From NCBI RefSeq assembly GCF_048564905.1, contig NC_132988.1, forward strand, positions 69,806,001 to 69,870,000: 64,000 nucleotides of DNA, in the 5' to 3' direction. Positions 61,349 through 64,000 of this stretch are shown here, piece after piece. This DNA comes from Vicugna pacos (Eukaryota > Chordata > Mammalia > Artiodactyla > Camelidae). A program made the position numbers and the translations under genes. The notes under the pieces were generated by a model. The model worked only from the letters and a program-made list of their open reading frames with translations. It was not told the origin of the DNA and did not search any database. The number at the start of each line of letters is the position of its first letter. The stretch's first letter is position 1.

Positions 61349-61662
61349 ATACAAAACAGAAACAGACTCATAGACATAGAATGCAAACTTGTGGTTGCCA
61401 AGGGGGATGGGAAGGGATAGACTAGGGGTTCAAAATTTGTAGATACTGACAGGCATATGCAAAATAGATAAACAAGATTATACTGTATAGCACAGGGAGA
61501 TACATACAAGATCTTGTGGTAGCTCACAGAGAAAAAAAAATGCGACAATGAATATATGTACGTTTGTGTATAACTGAAAAACTGTGCACTAAACTGGAAT
61601 TTGACACAACATTGTAAAACGACTATAACTCAATAAAAAATGTTAAAAAATAAAAAAATAAA
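60984..61662 (+). mobile_element. young 5'-truncated LINE-1 (camelid type)
   Basis: A 679-bp LINE-1 end with few visible changes from the consensus I expect, and a perfect 11-bp target-site duplication TAAAAGGTCTG at 60973-60983 and 61663-61673. It keeps only the ORF2 C-terminus and the 3' UTR. The 3' UTR carries an (AAAT)n expansion at 61299-61350. It looks like the most recent insertion in the window. Antisense to ADAMTS3. Confidence 0.93.
61299..61350. repeat. (AAAT)n microsatellite
   Basis: Thirteen perfect AAAT units inside the LINE-1 3' UTR, at the place where sister copies carry a plain A-run (gtggaatctaaaaaa). Confidence 0.97.
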
Positions 61663-62100
61663 TAAAAGGTCTGGTATTGAAATATAAGTGGTTAAATAAA
61701 TGCAGATGACAGTCTGACAATGTGAAGGTTTTATAACTTTCTCAAGTCTAGTTTTCTTTTGTGGAATTTGAGTGAATGATGATTCAATGAGTAACTGAAT
61801 GAATAATGAAAACTTAGAAATTTTCTTTAAGATAGTCCTGTGACACATTTTTTTCCCACACTTCAGGCTCTTCTAAGATATCCTGAAGCCCTCTACGTGG
61901 TCCCCTGTTTAAGAACTTCTAAATTAAATAATGATCATGATTTCAAATAGGTATTTAGTGACTAACTCCAGACACCAGAAAGGGTTTCTGCTTGATATGT
62001 GCCATTTTCAGTAAGAGCAGGGCTGAATGTAACAAGGACCTTGAGAGAACACTTAAATATTCTATTGGAAACTGGTGACCACAAATGACGCAATGTTATC

Positions 62101-62340
62101 AAGCTCAGTTTATTTATTGCCCATAGGGCATTGGTTGCCAAAAACTGGCAGAACATAGGAAATATTAATGAAAAATGCTAATGAAATACAGCTTTGTACA
62201 CACAAAGTCCTTTTGCCTTTTCAGAGGTGTTTTACACACTGCAAACCATTAAATGTAAAAACTACTATTAGATAGCGAATGTATTAGAAATGTTCAAGAT
62301 CAGAATCAATTTTATTTTGATTAGCTTTGGAGTTTGGTGA
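62101..62340 (+). repeat. unclassified dispersed repeat, copy B
   Basis: Second copy of the repeat at 59672-59865, in the same orientation about 2.4 kb on. It has about 46 bp more between the 'aaactggcag' and 'cattaaatg' blocks. It starts near 'attgcccatagggcattggt', against 'attgtcgataggcatcactt' in copy A. Confidence 0.6.
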
Positions 62341-62624
62341 AGGATGAGGACTCTGTTTAAGGGGAAAGCCTAGGATTAGGGAAAAGACTGAAACTAGGGG
62401 GTAGAGCTTAGAGAGAACTAGGAACTGTGCAGAGAGACTGGACGATGGCTTTCCCAGTGTATATCAACATCTGGTCATCAAGAATATTCTGGATAAAAAT
62501 TTAAATGTATTTACTTAATATTTTGACTCTATGATGGTCATACAAATCCACACAATCAGAAATACTTCTAAAAAGAAATACTTAGGGATAAATGCAAATT
62601 ATCAAAACCAATGGATGCAGCACA

Positions 62625-62850
62625 GCATCACAGTTAAAAGTACAGTATTTTAACACTGGACAGACCCAATTCTGTACATTATGTTGACCTCTAGGAAAAG
62701 TTTCTGCTAACTTCTCAAAGCCTCAGTTTCATCATCTGTGAAAGGAGGATAATAATAGGATTAAATGAGAAAATGCACAGGAAATCCAGTGTCCTGCATG
62801 TGTACAAATCTCAAATTATACTTACTATTACTAACAGCTATCATCTTAGT
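62625..62850 (+). repeat. MIR SINE
   Basis: The segments 'cagcatcacagttaaaagta', 'cttctcaaagcctcagtttc', 'atcatctgtgaaaggaggat', 'aataataggattaaatgaga' and 'aaatgcacaggaaatccagt' match sense MIR nearly end to end. Confidence 0.85.
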
Positions 62851-62859
62851 ATCAGTAAC

Positions 62860-64000
62860 AACACTATTAGCATAAAGGGGTAGAATTTAGTATTCCAAAC
62901 TTTTAAACAGAATCAAAAAACAAAAAGTTAACTATTGAGAGTATCTCCTTTAAAAAAAAAAAAGGTCATTAGCTAATTTTTAACCAGATATGGTTATCTT
63001 AAATAGTCACAGATTTCTTTTCTTGTTTATTGGAGCCGCTCAAGATGGGTTTTCCAGTTTATCTTGCTCCTCTACAGAGTAACCAAGCTGAGGAAGGAAT
63101 GATTATTTTGTACCACAGGTCATATAAAGATGTGTGTTAACAATTTGAAAAAACTTCAGAAGCCACTAGAATTTCAAAAAACTGAGAGAGAGGAAGGAAA
63201 AAGAACTTTAGGAATGCCAACACTTTAAAGACCCCACATGGAAAAAGATTTAAAAATTAAGCTAGCAACAATAATTAATAAGTGTCCAAGCTCAAAGATC
63301 TATCCATTTCTTGAAAAATTGAGATGCATATTTTATAACAAAATCATATATTAATAAAAGGCATAAACATGCTATAACCACACCAAAAAAAGCTTAGAAT
63401 TAAAAGGAAAATTTAAATAAGTTGTTACCTATATCTAAATTTGGAGAATACTTTTAGCTATAAAGTGTCAGAAAGAAGAAAAGCCACAACAAATGCTAGA
63501 TAAGATAAAACAAACAAACAAACAAAAAAACCTTATTTATAAGACCAAAGAAATATTCAAACTTTGGAAGTATCATTGTAAAATGATGTCACCATTCACA
63601 GTTAAGAGATACAAAAATATTCACAACCTTTGACTGAGAATCTCCCTGTTGGAATTCATTATAAGACCGTAAGTTAAAAGAATCATGAAGCCACAGGCAC
63701 TCAGGTAGTCACCACATCATTACCTATGCTATCAATAACCAGAAAGAAGCAAAATGTCCTGTCATAAAGCAAAGGCTAAATACATTTGGAATATTCAATT
63801 AAAATCAACAACCACAAATCGAACGTATTCTACATGCCAGGCACATGGCTAACACACGATAACCTTGCTCTCCATACAGTCTCAACTCAAAGACATCAAT
63901 CTGACGAAATACAAAACACCCATTAGGAAACAGTAAAACAAAACAGATAAATCTGCATGGTAAAAGTATATAAAAATATGAAATAGAAAATATGAAATAC
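62860..64000. other. unique intronic sequence, nothing recognised
   Basis: AT-rich sequence with a short (AAAC)n-like run at 63509-63527. No gene or classified repeat was seen. Confidence 0.45.

Larger units (their letters stand above)
22231..64000 (-). other. ADAMTS3: ADAMTS3 upstream intron (partial)
   Basis: This is the intron preceding the exon in transcript order. It runs off the window at its 5' side, so it is at least 41,770 bp long. By eye I found no match to the preceding ADAMTS3 exon, which should encode the YVGDIVDIPGTSVAISNCDG region. I also saw no nested gene. Its content is unique AT-rich sequence and interspersed repeats, listed separately. Confidence 0.8.

Overview
This is a mammalian nuclear window, almost entirely intron. 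It is AT-rich, saturated with interspersed repeats, and has no long open reading frames, operons or prokaryotic signals. The 3' ends of its younger LINE-1 copies have the sequence I associate with camelids (camel, llama, alpaca). I see no ruminant BovB or Bov-tA, no pig PRE-1 and no cetacean CHR elements. Camelidae is therefore an inference, at about 0.75 confidence.

The only coding sequence I can support is one 157-bp exon on the minus strand at 22074-22230. It has a proper acceptor and donor and encodes 52 residues that match, from memory, the C-terminal part of the ADAMTS3 propeptide. ADAMTS3 is a procollagen N-proteinase that also processes pro-VEGF-C. The window is then the inside of that gene: at least 41.8 kb of the upstream intron lies at higher coordinates, and at least 22 kb of the downstream intron at lower coordinates. 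I found no neighbouring ADAMTS3 exon, nested gene, RNA gene or clear processed pseudogene.

Layout: 1-13.4 kb is unique intron with old L2, MIR and hAT-type fragments and a (CA)n. At 13.4-16.5 kb there are three 5'-truncated LINE-1 insertions with target-site duplications. From 16.5 to 25.5 kb is mostly unique sequence around the exon, with a full-length MIR and a Tigger-type MITE. From 25.5 to 28.2 kb is an interleaved cluster of L2 pieces in both orientations, followed by an older LINE-1 tail. From 28.9 to 33.6 kb is a repeat-poor block. From 33.6 to 39.1 kb there are MIR, MER5-like, MLT1 LTR and palindromic DNA elements. From 41 to 51 kb there are two more long truncated LINE-1s, an old antisense LINE-1 and several microsatellites. 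From 52 to 64 kb there are L2, GA-rich sequence, an old LINE-1, MIRs, a young LINE-1 and two copies of an unclassified repeat.

I did not find a novel gene system. The most interesting observations are the short ADAMTS3 exon, the uniform antisense orientation of all seven younger LINE-1s relative to the gene, the unclassified repeat pair at 59.6 and 62.1 kb, a 43-bp direct repeat at 23.2/23.8 kb, and two candidate regulatory stretches at 2.3-2.7 and 10.8-11.5 kb.
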